A stretch of 64,000 nt of DNA from Demequina gelatinilytica (lineage in GTDB: Bacteria > Actinomycetota > Actinomycetes > Actinomycetales > Demequinaceae): positions 62,001 to 126,000 of the forward strand of contig NZ_BBLV01000006.1 in NCBI RefSeq assembly GCF_000971115.1, given 5' to 3'. Of this stretch, positions 30,428 to 39,207 are shown piece after piece; the stretch's first letter is position 1; the number at the start of each line of letters is the position of its first letter. The position numbers and the translations under genes were made by a program. Under the pieces are notes generated by a model. It was not told the DNA's origin, made no database searches, and saw only the letters and a program-made list of their open reading frames with translations.

Positions 30428-33400
30428 TCAGCCGACAGGCACCTCCACCGCGACGCGGTGCGCCACCTGCATGAGGCGCGGCGGCTCGGCGCGCCTGACG
30501 ATGCGGGCGCGGCCGGGGACCGCGGGGTTGGCGTACAGCCCCGGCCACAGCGCACCCTCGCTGCGCTCCCCGGACAGGACCAGCCCCGTCGCGCCGGTGT
30601 CGCGCATCGTCTGGACGGCCGCGTCGAACATCGCGCGCGACGCTCCCGCGACCGGTCGCGTGAGGATGACCGTGAGACCCAGGTCGCGCGCCTGCGGCAG
30701 GAACGGCAGGAGCGGCTGGAGAGGCGTCGCCCCGCCCGCGGACAGGATGTCGAAGTCGTCCGCGATCACGAACACCCGCATCGCGGACGATGCCTTGCGG
30801 TCGCGCCGGTTCTCCATCTCGACCGCGACCGCGGCCGCGAGCTCGCGGGCCTGGGCCCCGTTGGTCGCATGGCCGCCCAGGTAGTCGTCGCCGATGGTGC
30901 CGGCGAGCTCGCCGCGCGGCTCCATGAGGGCGAGGACCACCTCGTCGGGCGCGTACCTCTCGGTGATGCCCGCGAGGATCTGCCGCAGGACGGTCGACTT
31001 GCCGGAGCCGGGATCCCCCAGCACCAGGACATGCGGGTCTCGGCCGGCGAAGTCCAGCAGCTCGGGCGTCATGGTGTCCTGGCGCAGCCCGAGCGGGACA
31101 CGCCGCGGCTCGTCGACGGGATCGGGCAGGGCCGCCGGGTCGAGCGACTCGGGAAGCAGCCGGATGGGAGCCGCCGAGGGCCCGCGCCAGTCGGCGGCCG
31201 TGCGTGCCGCGAGCGCGCTGAGCGCCTCGCCCGCATCGTCGTCCGGACCGTCGTCGAAGCGCGGCAGCGCCACCTGCGCGAACAGCTTGTCCTGCGTCAG
31301 CGCCCGACCGGGCGTCTCGATGGTCTCCGCGAGCTTGCGACCGATGGTCGACTCGGTCGCGTCGTTGAGCCGGAGCTCGTACCTGTTGCCGATGAGCGGC
31401 TGGTGGCGCAGCGCGACCTCCGCCCAGCGCGTGAGCGACATGACCACGTGGATGCCGAACGAGCCTCCACGCGTGAGCAGCTCGGCGAGCGGCGCCTCGA
31501 GCTGCTCGAAGTCCGTCCTTACCAGGCCGTAGCCGTCCACCAGGAGGACGATGTCGGAGGACACGACGTCGCCGAGCGCCCCGGCGGTGTGCAGCGAGCG
31601 GAAGTGCGCGAGCGACTCGATACGGAGGTCCCTGAACAGGCGCTCGCGATGCGCGAGCATGCCGTGGAGCTCCTCGAGCAGACGCATGTGCTGCTCGGTG
31701 TGATGACGCGTGACCACGCCTCCGACGTGCGGGAAGCCCTCGAGCCGCGCGAGCCCCGAGCCCGCGAGGTCGAGCCCGTACATCGTGACCTGAGCGGGGG
31801 TGTGCGTGGTCGCGATGCCCGCAGCGACGGCGCGCAGGAACGTGGTGCGACCCGACTGCGGCGCCCCGATGACGGCGTGGTGCCCGCCTGCCGCGTCGAG
31901 GTCGAGGCTCCACGGACCCTGGAGCTGTCGAGCGGGATCGTCGATCAGGCCGACGGGCACCCGGAGCGGGTGGCGCCCGTGGCGGTCCAGCACGGAGAAG
32001 AGCGGCAGGCGCTCCGGCAGCGGCGGCAGCCACACGCTCGCCACGGAGGCGACCCCGGGGCGGAGACGAGCCACCGCCTCGTCGATCAGCGGCTGCACCT
32101 CGCGGTGGGCCGGGGCGAGGACGGGCTCCACGCCATGGTCGACGCCTGCCAGCGCCTGCGCGAGCGTGTTGTACGGCGGCAGCTCCACCGCGAACGTGGG
32201 CTCCTCGCGCTCCTCGTGCACCACGGGACCCGGGGTGGGGCCCGAGACGTAGCCCGAGCGGAAGCGCGTGTACACCGTCGTGTCGACCTTGAGGTAGCCC
32301 CAGCCCGGCTCCGGCGGGAGGTGGAAGGCGTCGCCGGTGCTGAGCACCACCTGGGACTCCGACTCGGAGAACGTCCGGAGGCCGATGCGATAGGACAGGT
32401 AGGTGTCGAGCCCGCGGAGCTTGCCCGACTCGATGCGCTGGCTCGAGAGCAGCATGTGGACACCGATCGAGCGGCCGATGCGACCGATCGTGAGGAGCAG
32501 GTCGACGAACTCCGGCTCGGCGGTGAGCAGCTCGCCGAACTCGTCGATCACCACGAAGAGATGCGGCATGGGCGGGAGCGACGGGTTCGTCGCGCGCGCA
32601 CGGCGGTACTCGGTGATCGATGCGAGCGATCCCGCCTCCTTGAGCTGGCGCTGACGTCGCACCACCTCGCCGGCGATGGACGCGCGGGCACGCTCGACCA
32701 GGCCGGCCTCGCCCTCGAGGTTGTCGATCAGCCCGGAGACGTGGGGCAGCGGCGCGAGCGGCGAGAACGCCGCGCCGCCCTTGTAGTCCACCAGGATCAT
32801 CGCGAGGTCCTCGGGCGAATGCTGGGCCGCGAGCCCCAGCACCAGCGTGCGGAGGAACTCCGACTTGCCCGAGCCGGTGGCGCCGATGCAGATCCCGTGC
32901 GGGCCCATGCCCCCCTGCGCGCCTTCCTTGAGATCGAGGTCGAGCATCTGGCCGCGATCGTCCGTGCCGACCGGCACGCGCAGGAAGCGGGCGCCGTCGC
33001 GGATGGTCCAGCGCTCCGGCGCGAGCTGCTCGACGGCGTCGACACCCAGCAGCTCGAGAGGACCGACGGCGCCGGCCGCGGCACCCTCGACGCGTGACTC
33101 CGCGCTGAGCCTCAGCGGGCACAGCGCCGAGGCGAGCGCGCCGAGGACCCGCACGTCCATGAGGTCGGGACGGCCCTCGACCGGAGCCTCCTTCCCCCCG
33201 GCGAGCGTCTCGACCCGCACGCTCGCGTCGTCGGCGACCGTGATCCTCAGGTCGGTGGTCGAGGGCTCGTCGAGCCTGTCCTCGACCAGCGCAACATGGA
33301 TGAGGCCCAGCCTGCGGGCAGGGAGGGGGATCCCCGGCACGGCGAGGGCCGGCACGGCGCCGCCGCGGTAGTCCTCGACCACGAGGACGGCGCCGTGGGA

Positions 33401-34336
33401 CGCGGGCCCGTCGGTGCGACGACGGGTCGCTGCGGCCTGGCGAGCCGCGAGGTCCTCGCTCATCACCGCGCAGAGCTCGTCGACGGAGGCGCCGATGCGA
33501 CGGGCGGGCATGGGTCCGTCGGTGGCACCGTCGACCGCGACATGCGGGAGGAGGTCGACCCCGTCCCAGTGCGGCACCTCGGAGGGTTCGACGACCAGGC
33601 CGATCGCCGCATCGTCCGGCGCATGCCACGCCGCGACCTGCGCCAGCAGGCTGCGCGCGACCGCGCGGCCATGCTCGCGGGGGCCGACGATGCTCACGGT
33701 CGAGGCGGCGGCGAGCTCCACCACCAGCGGCATCCCGGGCACCGCGCTGTGCGACTCGCATACCCGTCGGCCCGCGGCCACCATGAGCGGATCCGCCGGG
33801 TCGATCGGGTTCGGGTCGTCGGGAAGGCTGAGACCGAACCACGGAACCGCCGCCTCGCCGATGCGCACCCGCAGGAAGTCGGCGTCCGACGGCCGACGCT
33901 CCCACACCCTCCCGGGGTTGCGGACCAGCTCCGGGAGCGCGGCGGGGCGGGGGTCGAGGACGTGCGCCTCGGCGCGCGCCCGCTCGCGCGCGTCGCGCAG
34001 CTCGGCGCGCAGCCGCTCGAGGTAGTCGAGGTAGAGCTCGCGAGCGCGCAGGCGCTGGCGCACCTGGCGGCCTCGTGAGGACATCGCCATCCCCACGCCG
34101 CCGACGAGCGCGACCACAAGGATCATCGCTCCCACGATCACCATCACCGGGTTGCCCCGCAGCACCACCATCATGGTGATCGAGGACATCGAGCCGATCA
34201 CGGGCAGCAGGGACTGGAGCGGGAGGCCGCCTGCCGGTGCGTCGCCCAGCGTCGGGGGCGCGGAGAGCGTGCGAGGCTCGGGACGCTCGACGGGCCGCGT
34301 GTCGCGGGCCGGTCTGCTCACCACGCGCGTCGTCAT
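30428..34336 (-). CDS. eccC: Type VII secretion ATPase EccC (FtsK/SpoIIIE type, three ATPase domains)
   Basis: 1,302 residues from ATG at 34336 with Shine-Dalgarno GAGGAGG. Two N-terminal transmembrane helices (about residues 45-85) are followed by a DUF-like stalk and three FtsK/SpoIIIE modules. Walker A 1 is GATGSGKSEF (Lys491) with IDEFGELL; site 2 is GAPQSGRTTF, where the lysine is replaced by Arg830; site 3 is GDPGSGKSTV (Lys1113) with FVIADDFDIL. EccC is the motor that recognises WXG100 substrates and powers export. It is a single polypeptide, not split into EccCa/EccCb. The ATGA overlap at 34333-34336 couples it to the MinD-like gene. Length and three-domain plan match known EccC/EssC. 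Confidence 0.93.
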   Translation of the reverse strand: MTTRVVSRPARDTRPVERPEPRTLSAPPTLGDAPAGGLPLQSLLPVIGSMSSITMMVVLRGNPVMVIVGAMILVVALVGGVGMAMSSRGRQVRQRLRARELYLDYLERLRAELRDARERARAEAHVLDPRPAALPELVRNPGRVWERRPSDADFLRVRIGEAAVPWFGLSLPDDPNPIDPADPLMVAAGRRVCESHSAVPGMPLVVELAAASTVSIVGPREHGRAVARSLLAQVAAWHAPDDAAIGLVVEPSEVPHWDGVDLLPHVAVDGATDGPMPARRIGASVDELCAVMSEDLAARQAAATRRRTDGPASHGAVLVVEDYRGGAVPALAVPGIPLPARRLGLIHVALVEDRLDEPSTTDLRITVADDASVRVETLAGGKEAPVEGRPDLMDVRVLGALASALCPLRLSAESRVEGAAAGAVGPLELLGVDAVEQLAPERWTIRDGARFLRVPVGTDDRGQMLDLDLKEGAQGGMGPHGICIGATGSGKSEFLRTLVLGLAAQHSPEDLAMILVDYKGGAAFSPLAPLPHVSGLIDNLEGEAGLVERARASIAGEVVRRQRQLKEAGSLASITEYRRARATNPSLPPMPHLFVVIDEFGELLTAEPEFVDLLLTIGRIGRSIGVHMLLSSQRIESGKLRGLDTYLSYRIGLRTFSESESQVVLSTGDAFHLPPEPGWGYLKVDTTVYTRFRSGYVSGPTPGPVVHEEREEPTFAVELPPYNTLAQALAGVDHGVEPVLAPAHREVQPLIDEAVARLRPGVASVASVWLPPLPERLPLFSVLDRHGRHPLRVPVGLIDDPARQLQGPWSLDLDAAGGHHAVIGAPQSGRTTFLRAVAAGIATTHTPAQVTMYGLDLAGSGLARLEGFPHVGGVVTRHHTEQHMRLLEELHGMLAHRERLFRDLRIESLAHFRSLHTAGALGDVVSSDIVLLVDGYGLVRTDFEQLEAPLAELLTRGGSFGIHVVMSLTRWAEVALRHQPLIGNRYELRLNDATESTIGRKLAETIETPGRALTQDKLFAQVALPRFDDGPDDDAGEALSALAARTAADWRGPSAAPIRLLPESLDPAALPDPVDEPRRVPLGLRQDTMTPELLDFAGRDPHVLVLGDPGSGKSTVLRQILAGITERYAPDEVVLALMEPRGELAGTIGDDYLGGHATNGAQARELAAAVAVEMENRRDRKASSAMRVFVIADDFDILSAGGATPLQPLLPFLPQARDLGLTVILTRPVAGASRAMFDAAVQTMRDTGATGLVLSGERSEGALWPGLYANPAVPGRARIVRRAEPPRLMQVAHRVAVEVPVG

Positions 34337-35043
34337 CGTGCCTCCTCGGCCTTCCGCGCCACCATGACGTCCCCGGCGAGCGCGATCACGCCCCGGCGCG
34401 TGCCGCCGGACAGGCCGGCCATCCGACCCGACGCCAGCGCGCGGTCGTACGGGAGCACCACGCTCGCGCGCGGATGGCGTTCGCAGATGAGACGTGGCCA
34501 CGGCGAACGGGACCGCGCTCGGTTGGAGAACGCCACCACCGTCGCGGCGCCGTCGGGATGGGCCGCGAGCGCATCCGCGAGCGCGAGCGCGTTCTCACCG
34601 GAGGTGCGGGCGGGTCCGGCGACCAGCACCACCGCATGGGCGCCGGCGAGCGCGGCCGGGGCGCGCATCGGATCCGCCGTCCGACCGAGGTCGTACACGG
34701 AGACGTCGAAGCCGCGGTCGTCGACCGGGTCGACGGCACGCCAGGCGTCATGCCACGGCCGGACAAGAGCGCGGGCCTCGGCCGGGAGCATCGCCTGCTC
34801 GGCGTCGTTGGGAGGACGGAGCGCGGAGAAGTCCCCCGCGGGTGCCGGCGAGCCTGCGAGCAGCACCCGGCCGCCGCGGTGCCGCCCGAGCGTGCGCGCG
34901 AGCAGGGTCGCGACCGTGCTGGTGCCGGCGCCGCTCTCGAGCGACGTCACCACGATGCGCCGCACCGTCGGGGTAGGCGCATGGAGGTCGCGCACCGCGC
35001 GGTCGAGCCGCTCGATCTCGACCGCGCCGAGCATGGTGGTCAC
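34333..35043 (-). CDS. MinD/ParA-like protein of the T7SS island, degenerate Walker A
   Basis: 236 residues from GTG at 35043 (GTGA overlap with eccD). It has a MinD/ParA-like fold outline: VRRIVVTSLESGAGTSTVAT at residues 28-47 in the P-loop position, VSVYDLGRTADP as the Walker B-like strand, and VVLVAGPARTSGENALALAD. Both P-loop lysines of the deviant Walker A (KGGxGKT) are missing, so ATP hydrolysis is doubtful. Similar proteins occur between secretion ATPase and EccD genes in actinobacterial T7SS loci; a role in placing or regulating the secretion machine is inferred from position only. Confidence 0.7.
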   Translation of the reverse strand: MTTMLGAVEIERLDRAVRDLHAPTPTVRRIVVTSLESGAGTSTVATLLARTLGRHRGGRVLLAGSPAPAGDFSALRPPNDAEQAMLPAEARALVRPWHDAWRAVDPVDDRGFDVSVYDLGRTADPMRAPAALAGAHAVVLVAGPARTSGENALALADALAAHPDGAATVVAFSNRARSRSPWPRLICERHPRASVVLPYDRALASGRMAGLSGGTRRGVIALAGDVMVARKAEEAR

Positions 35044-36341
35044 GAGAACACCGACAGCATGTGGCCGTAGACCCCGAACACCCCGAGCACGCACGGCACC
35101 AGCGCGACCGCGCAAGCCATCTCGAGCAGATCGCCCCATCGCCTGGCCCGGATTCGCGTGTGCGGCGCGGGCTCGAGCACGCCGAGCAGCGCGGCGAGGA
35201 CGGCCACCGCGGCGGCGACGCCGCCGAGCAGCGCGGGCTGGTCCGCGACCGCCAGGCCCATCAGGCCGCCGCCCACGCCCGCGATCCAGAGCGCCCACGC
35301 CTGGGCCGCGAGCACCATCACGCGCGTCCTCAGGACCGTGAGCGTCACCAGCGCGGCACCGGCGAGCTGCGGCCACAGCTCGCCCGACCCGAGCAGGACC
35401 GCCGCCGACACACCGAGCGCAGCGGCGAGCCCCACGACGCACCACGTCATGACGCCGTACGCCTCCTGGACGCCGAGCGCCACGGAGACGCGGGAGGTGC
35501 GTTCCGCCGCGGATTCGGCACGGTCGTCGAGACGCGTGAGACCCGAGACGGCGAGCGCCACCGAGGGCACGGCGCCGAGCCCGAGCACGGCGAGCACGCC
35601 GAGCACCGCGAACGCCTCGACCGCACCCATGCCCATGCTCGACGCGACGAGCATCGCGGCCGCGAGGGGCGCACCGATGAGCGCGCCGGCGACCGCACCG
35701 CGGCGCCTACCTCCCCAGCCGGCCCCGATGCCGAGGCTCACCCACGCCAGCAGCGCCGCCGCGCTGAGCAGCGTCGGCACGCCGGCACCGGGATCGATCC
35801 GTGCCGAGAGCTCCTGAGCGACCGCGATCGACGCGCCGACCGCGATGCCGGTGAGGACCCGCCGCAGGGCGGGCGCTCCCGCGAGCCCGGCGACCACTGC
35901 GCCCGCGAGCGCGGCGAGCCATGCCGCGGGAGCGATCCATGCGAGCGTCGCCGGGACCGCGCCGAGCCCGACGGCAGCGGCGAGGCCCGCCACGCCGGCG
36001 GCGACCATGGCCCGATGCGCGGGCGTCCAGCCGCGCGAGACCTCGGCACGCGCATCGGCCACAGCATCGGTCACATCCGACACCTCGGGCGGCTGCGGCA
36101 CATCCCCCGCGCGCATGAGCCGCAGCGGAGCGCCGTCGAGGATGCCGAGCTCCCCGAGGCTGAGCGCGGTGTCGACCTGACGCCCGCCCGCATCGACCAG
36201 CGCGAGCGGCGAGACGCCGTAGGGCTCGCTCACCGCGTCCGCGAGGGTCGCGACATGGTTGGCCAGAGGCTCCTGCCCGGGGACGACCATGGTCGCCTTG
36301 CGGACGGAGCCGATCACCAGCAGCCTCGTATAGGTGGTCAT
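35040..36341 (-). CDS. eccD: T7SS integral membrane protein EccD-like
   Basis: 433 residues from ATG at 36341. An N-terminal ubiquitin-like domain (about residues 1-85, MTTYTRLLVIGSVRKATMVV ... LRLMRAG) is followed by a hydrophilic linker and about eleven transmembrane helices to the C-terminus. That is the EccD plan (YukD-like domain plus 11 helices). EccD forms the membrane vestibule of the secretion complex. It is preceded by the mini-EccB-like gene (1-nt gap) and overlaps the MinD-like gene. Confidence 0.82.
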   Translation of the reverse strand: MTTYTRLLVIGSVRKATMVVPGQEPLANHVATLADAVSEPYGVSPLALVDAGGRQVDTALSLGELGILDGAPLRLMRAGDVPQPPEVSDVTDAVADARAEVSRGWTPAHRAMVAAGVAGLAAAVGLGAVPATLAWIAPAAWLAALAGAVVAGLAGAPALRRVLTGIAVGASIAVAQELSARIDPGAGVPTLLSAAALLAWVSLGIGAGWGGRRRGAVAGALIGAPLAAAMLVASSMGMGAVEAFAVLGVLAVLGLGAVPSVALAVSGLTRLDDRAESAAERTSRVSVALGVQEAYGVMTWCVVGLAAALGVSAAVLLGSGELWPQLAGAALVTLTVLRTRVMVLAAQAWALWIAGVGGGLMGLAVADQPALLGGVAAAVAVLAALLGVLEPAPHTRIRARRWGDLLEMACAVALVPCVLGVFGVYGHMLSVFS

Positions 36342-36342
36342 C

Positions 36343-36618
36343 TCAGGACTCCGCTCCCCCGGGTGTCTCATCCACGTGCTCCACCGCGACCGTCGGCGCG
36401 ACCTCGTCCGCATCCCGGTCCGCGAGGTACCCGGACACGAACGACACGCCGGCGCAGACCGCGACGGCGGTGGCCCCGACGACGCACCCGAGCAGCACGC
36501 GCTTGTGCAGATCCGTCAGCCTCCGGCGCGACTCCAACCCGCCATGGACGAACGCCGCGGCAAGTCGCGCACGCCGCTCACGCGTGGTCTCGAGCACCGC
36601 CAGGTCCCTGTCGTTCAT
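36343..36618 (-). CDS. Small single-pass membrane protein of the T7SS operon, possible mini-EccB
   Basis: 91 residues from ATG at 36618 (ATGA overlap with the FHA gene). A basic cytoplasmic N-terminus (RRARLAAAFVHGGLESRRRL) leads to one transmembrane helix (VLLGCVVGATAVAVCAGVSF) and a short acidic outer tail. The charge pattern resembles the N-terminal anchor of EccB, which also has a basic segment, one helix and then a large outer domain; that outer domain is absent here. Homology to EccB is only a suggestion. It could equally be an EssA/EssB-like accessory or an unrelated small subunit. Confidence 0.55.
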   Translation of the reverse strand: MNDRDLAVLETTRERRARLAAAFVHGGLESRRRLTDLHKRVLLGCVVGATAVAVCAGVSFVSGYLADRDADEVAPTVAVEHVDETPGGAES

Positions 36619-37493
36619 GCGCCGCCTCCCGGGATGAAGGTCAGCGCATGGTCGCCCAGCGTCACCGTGTCGTGATGCCCGACCTGCACACGCTCGTAGG
36701 GCGCCAGCATGCGGCGGACCCCGTCGGCCATGGTGATCGCGGAGCCGTTGGTCGAGCCGAGGTCCATCGCGATCACGGCGCCGCGGGCGTCGACGTCGAT
36801 GCGCAGATGGCTCTTCGACAGGGTGCGGGACAGGTCCGGGAGGGTCACCGTCGCCTGCCCCGGCTGCGCCGCCGCAGGTCGCCGGCCCACGATCGTCGTC
36901 GCGGCGAGGGTGTGCCTCACCTTCCCATCGACCATGAGGAACGCGGCGCTCGACCCCGGACGCGGCGGCGCGCCTCCGCCCGCCGTCGGGACGGCATCGG
37001 CGGACCGCGTCCACCCGCCGGGGCGACCGGCGACCGGGAGCACGAGCGGCTCGCTGCGAAGCGCGATCGGGTCCCTCCTGCCGCGCGACCGCACGGCCTG
37101 CACGGCCGGCAAGGTCCACCAGCGTCCCAGCCCCACGGGCGCATCGTCCTCGCGCGCCAGCAGCGAGATCCCGACCGCACGCCACGCGAGGCCCGCGCCG
37201 GTCTCCACGAACGCCACCACGTCGAGCACCAGCAGCACCGTCGCGATCAGCGCGACGAAGGCGCCGATCCCGGACCCGCCGGCGACGAACGCGAGCACGG
37301 TGGCGCCGACGAGCAGGGCCACCTCGAGCACCGCGGCGGCGGCTGCGACCAGCACCTGCCCGGCCGCGGCGCGCTCCACGCGCGGAAGCGTCCGGGCATG
37401 GCCGCCGCCGACGGAGGTCGGGGACGTCGTCGAGGCGAGCGGCACGGAGCCGATAGTAGCGAATGGGGCCAACGATGCCGAAACCAAGGTCAT
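36615..37493 (-). CDS. RDD-like membrane protein with C-terminal FHA domain
   Basis: 292 residues from ATG at 37493; an upstream in-frame start is possible but lies in the divergent promoter region. Two hydrophobic helices (about residues 45-95) and a following GLAWRAVGISLLAREDDAP resemble an RDD domain. The C-terminal ~90 residues form a forkhead-associated domain: TIVGRRP, LSRTLSKSHLRIDVD and MDLGSTNGSAI, which binds phosphothreonine. FHA proteins regulate T7SS in several bacteria, including FHA domains on EssC. First gene of the machine operon, divergent from the first substrate gene. Confidence 0.8.
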   Translation of the reverse strand: MTLVSASLAPFATIGSVPLASTTSPTSVGGGHARTLPRVERAAAGQVLVAAAAAVLEVALLVGATVLAFVAGGSGIGAFVALIATVLLVLDVVAFVETGAGLAWRAVGISLLAREDDAPVGLGRWWTLPAVQAVRSRGRRDPIALRSEPLVLPVAGRPGGWTRSADAVPTAGGGAPPRPGSSAAFLMVDGKVRHTLAATTIVGRRPAAAQPGQATVTLPDLSRTLSKSHLRIDVDARGAVIAMDLGSTNGSAITMADGVRRMLAPYERVQVGHHDTVTLGDHALTFIPGGGA

Positions 37494-37573
37494 CCCTGGA
37501 AACAGGGGTGCTATCCGCGGATGCGGCGCGGTAGTGTCGGGCCAGGCACCACACACACTGGGGAGGAGCGATC
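37494..37573. promoter_or_regulatory. Divergent promoter region of the T7SS machine and substrate operons
   Basis: 80 nt between the FHA gene and the first WXG100-like gene. It holds a short inverted repeat CCCTG-GAAA-CAGGG (37494-37507), a TAGTGT box at 37532-37537 that could serve the plus strand, and a strong ribosome binding site GGGGAGGAGCG before ATG 37574. Unlike most lead genes here the substrate gene has a leader, as expected for high expression. Confidence 0.45.
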
Positions 37574-37909
37574 ATGAAGTTCGCGATGGGGTCCGAGACG
37601 CTCGGCCAGCTGCAGACGCGCACGCAGTCGTCCGGGGAGGACCTTGCCACGCTGGTCCGCCAGCTGGCCGACGCCGCGGCGCCGCTCGAGGGCAAGTTCA
37701 ACGGCGCGGCGCGCGCGGCGTTCGACCAGTTCAAGGACAACACCGATCAGATCGCGGTCGAGCTCTCGAGCGCGCTGCAGGCCGTCCTCGCGGGCGTGGC
37801 CGGCATGGACCGCTCGTTCAAGGAGTCCGAGGCGGACATGACCGACCAGACGCTCGCCACGCAGGCCTCGGTGTCGTTCGACGCCGCACGGTTCTCGTCG
37901 GGCGCTTGA
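37574..37909 (+). CDS. WXG100-like T7SS substrate, alpha type 1
   Basis: 111 residues, nearly all helical, the length of WXG100/EsxA-like proteins. The inter-helix turn reads LEGKFNGAARAAFDQF, with FNG in place of W-x-G. No C-terminal Y-x-x-x-D/E signal is seen; instead the tail is SFDAARFSSGA. The tail motif FDxxRFS recurs at the end of the 39516-39863 product (LFDPTRFSAK), which suggests a shared recognition signal. First plus-strand gene of the island with a strong ribosome binding site; 16 nt before its likely partner. Confidence 0.8.
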   Translation: MKFAMGSETLGQLQTRTQSSGEDLATLVRQLADAAAPLEGKFNGAARAAFDQFKDNTDQIAVELSSALQAVLAGVAGMDRSFKESEADMTDQTLATQASVSFDAARFSSGA

Positions 37910-37925
37910 GGAGAGGGGACCACCC

Positions 37926-38240
37926 ATGGCTGGAAATGTGGCCGACCGCCGCGACTACGACGTCGCCGCGTCGCAGAGCGTCCAGGACGACTTCAACGCG
38001 ATCGCCGCGCGCCTCGAGGCGCTGATCGAGGCCCGCGACGCCGACGTGCGCTCCGCGATGTCCGACTACTCCGCGGACGGCGTGTCGGACGACTACGCCG
38101 CGAAGGAGCTGCGGTGGAAGAACGCCGCGGCTCAGGTCCGGCAGATCATCGATACCCTGCGCACGTCGCTCGAGCGCTCGGATGAGACCGCGCAGTCCGC
38201 GATCTCCAAGGCGAAGACCGCGGTCGCGAACATCGGCTGA
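37926..38240 (+). CDS. ESAT-6-like small protein, beta type 1 (probable partner)
   Basis: 104 residues, helical throughout. Central segment YSADGVSDDYAAKELRW is mirrored in the 39208-39513 product as YQATGVSDEYAQKERAW, so the two genes are paralogues. YAAKE fits Y-x-x-x-E but lies mid-protein, just before a tryptophan, not at the C-terminus. NCBI-style annotation would be a pore-forming ESAT-6 family protein; that name is not evidence of pore activity. Close spacing to the alpha gene suggests a heterodimer as in EsxA/EsxB. Confidence 0.75.
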   Translation: MAGNVADRRDYDVAASQSVQDDFNAIAARLEALIEARDADVRSAMSDYSADGVSDDYAAKELRWKNAAAQVRQIIDTLRTSLERSDETAQSAISKAKTAVANIG

Positions 38241-38299
38241 CCGCCAGGACCGTCGTGGTCGCGGGCGACGCCCGCGGTCGCGGCGGTCCCGCACGCCCC

Positions 38300-38305
38300 T
38301 AGGGT
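38300..38305 (+). promoter_or_regulatory. -10 box of the 38313 membrane protein gene (leaderless)
   Basis: TAGGGT, 7 nt before the ATG at 38313, with no ribosome binding site. It implies that the middle of the substrate cluster has its own promoter. Confidence 0.4.
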
Positions 38306-38312
38306 GTCCACC

Positions 38313-39113
38313 ATGGAGACCACAGACCTGACCAAGCGCGACACCGCGGCGACGCTGCGGGTCGTCGGCGGCATGTTCCTCGCCATCACCGGTGTGGGCG
38401 GCCTGCTCGGCGTCCTGCTCGGGATCCTGTTCTACGCGATCGGGCGGCCCGAGCTGTGGCCCGTGCCGCTCATGGTGGTGATGACGGTGCTGCTGGTCGC
38501 GTGCCTCCCGCTGGGCGTCCGGCTCATCGTCACCGGCGTCGATGCCCTGGTCGCCTCCGCCGAGGAGTCGCAGATCGACGGCCTCGCCGAGATCACGGGG
38601 CCTCTGCCCGCGCTCGACCGGCCCGCGCCGGTGGACGATGTCGCCGCCGCGCTCTCCCGGATCGACGGCCTCGACCTGCCCTACGCGGTCGCGATCGCGC
38701 GCGATGGCGCGGATGCGACCCTGACCGTCACGTGGCGCACCGAGGAGATGCGGTGGCGCACCGTCCTCACCCGCGGCTCCGCCGTCATGCGCTGGCGCAT
38801 GGTCGTGCGGCTCGACGGCGCGACCGGCAGGTACCGGTTCACCGAGCACTCGTCCTCCTCGAGGATCGTCGGCAACGCCGCGACGGGGACCCTGAGCGGC
38901 GCCGCACGGTGGCATCGTGGCAAGTCCTTCGGCGCGGGCCGCATCGCTCGCGTGTGGGCCATCGGTCAGGTGACCGCACCCGACGGCGACGGCTCGAGCG
39001 GCACCATCCGCCTCGCTCCTCGCGATGCGAAGATCCCCGTGTTCGCGATACTCCGCGCCTACGGATGGCGGCCGCGCAGCGACCGTCGGCTCCTCCGGAT
39101 GTGGGAGTACTGA
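38313..39113 (+). CDS. Two-helix membrane protein of unknown function in the T7SS island
   Basis: 266 residues from ATG at 38313 (a GTG 9 nt upstream overlaps the -10 box and is less likely). Two transmembrane helices lie at about residues 12-40 and 48-75; the remaining ~190 residues are hydrophilic and beta-rich, with VRLDGATGRYRFTEHSSSSR in the centre. I do not recognise the family. Its position between the two substrate gene pairs suggests a role in the secretion system, but it has its own leaderless promoter and could be an unrelated passenger. Confidence 0.65.
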   Translation: METTDLTKRDTAATLRVVGGMFLAITGVGGLLGVLLGILFYAIGRPELWPVPLMVVMTVLLVACLPLGVRLIVTGVDALVASAEESQIDGLAEITGPLPALDRPAPVDDVAAALSRIDGLDLPYAVAIARDGADATLTVTWRTEEMRWRTVLTRGSAVMRWRMVVRLDGATGRYRFTEHSSSSRIVGNAATGTLSGAARWHRGKSFGAGRIARVWAIGQVTAPDGDGSSGTIRLAPRDAKIPVFAILRAYGWRPRSDRRLLRMWEY

Positions 39114-39207
39114 ACCGTCCCGCACCAGCGACGATGACAGTTCCGCCCGCTGCGGCGGTGCGCTAGCATCACAGCGGGCACGCGCCACGGACCTGGGGGG
39201 AGGCACG

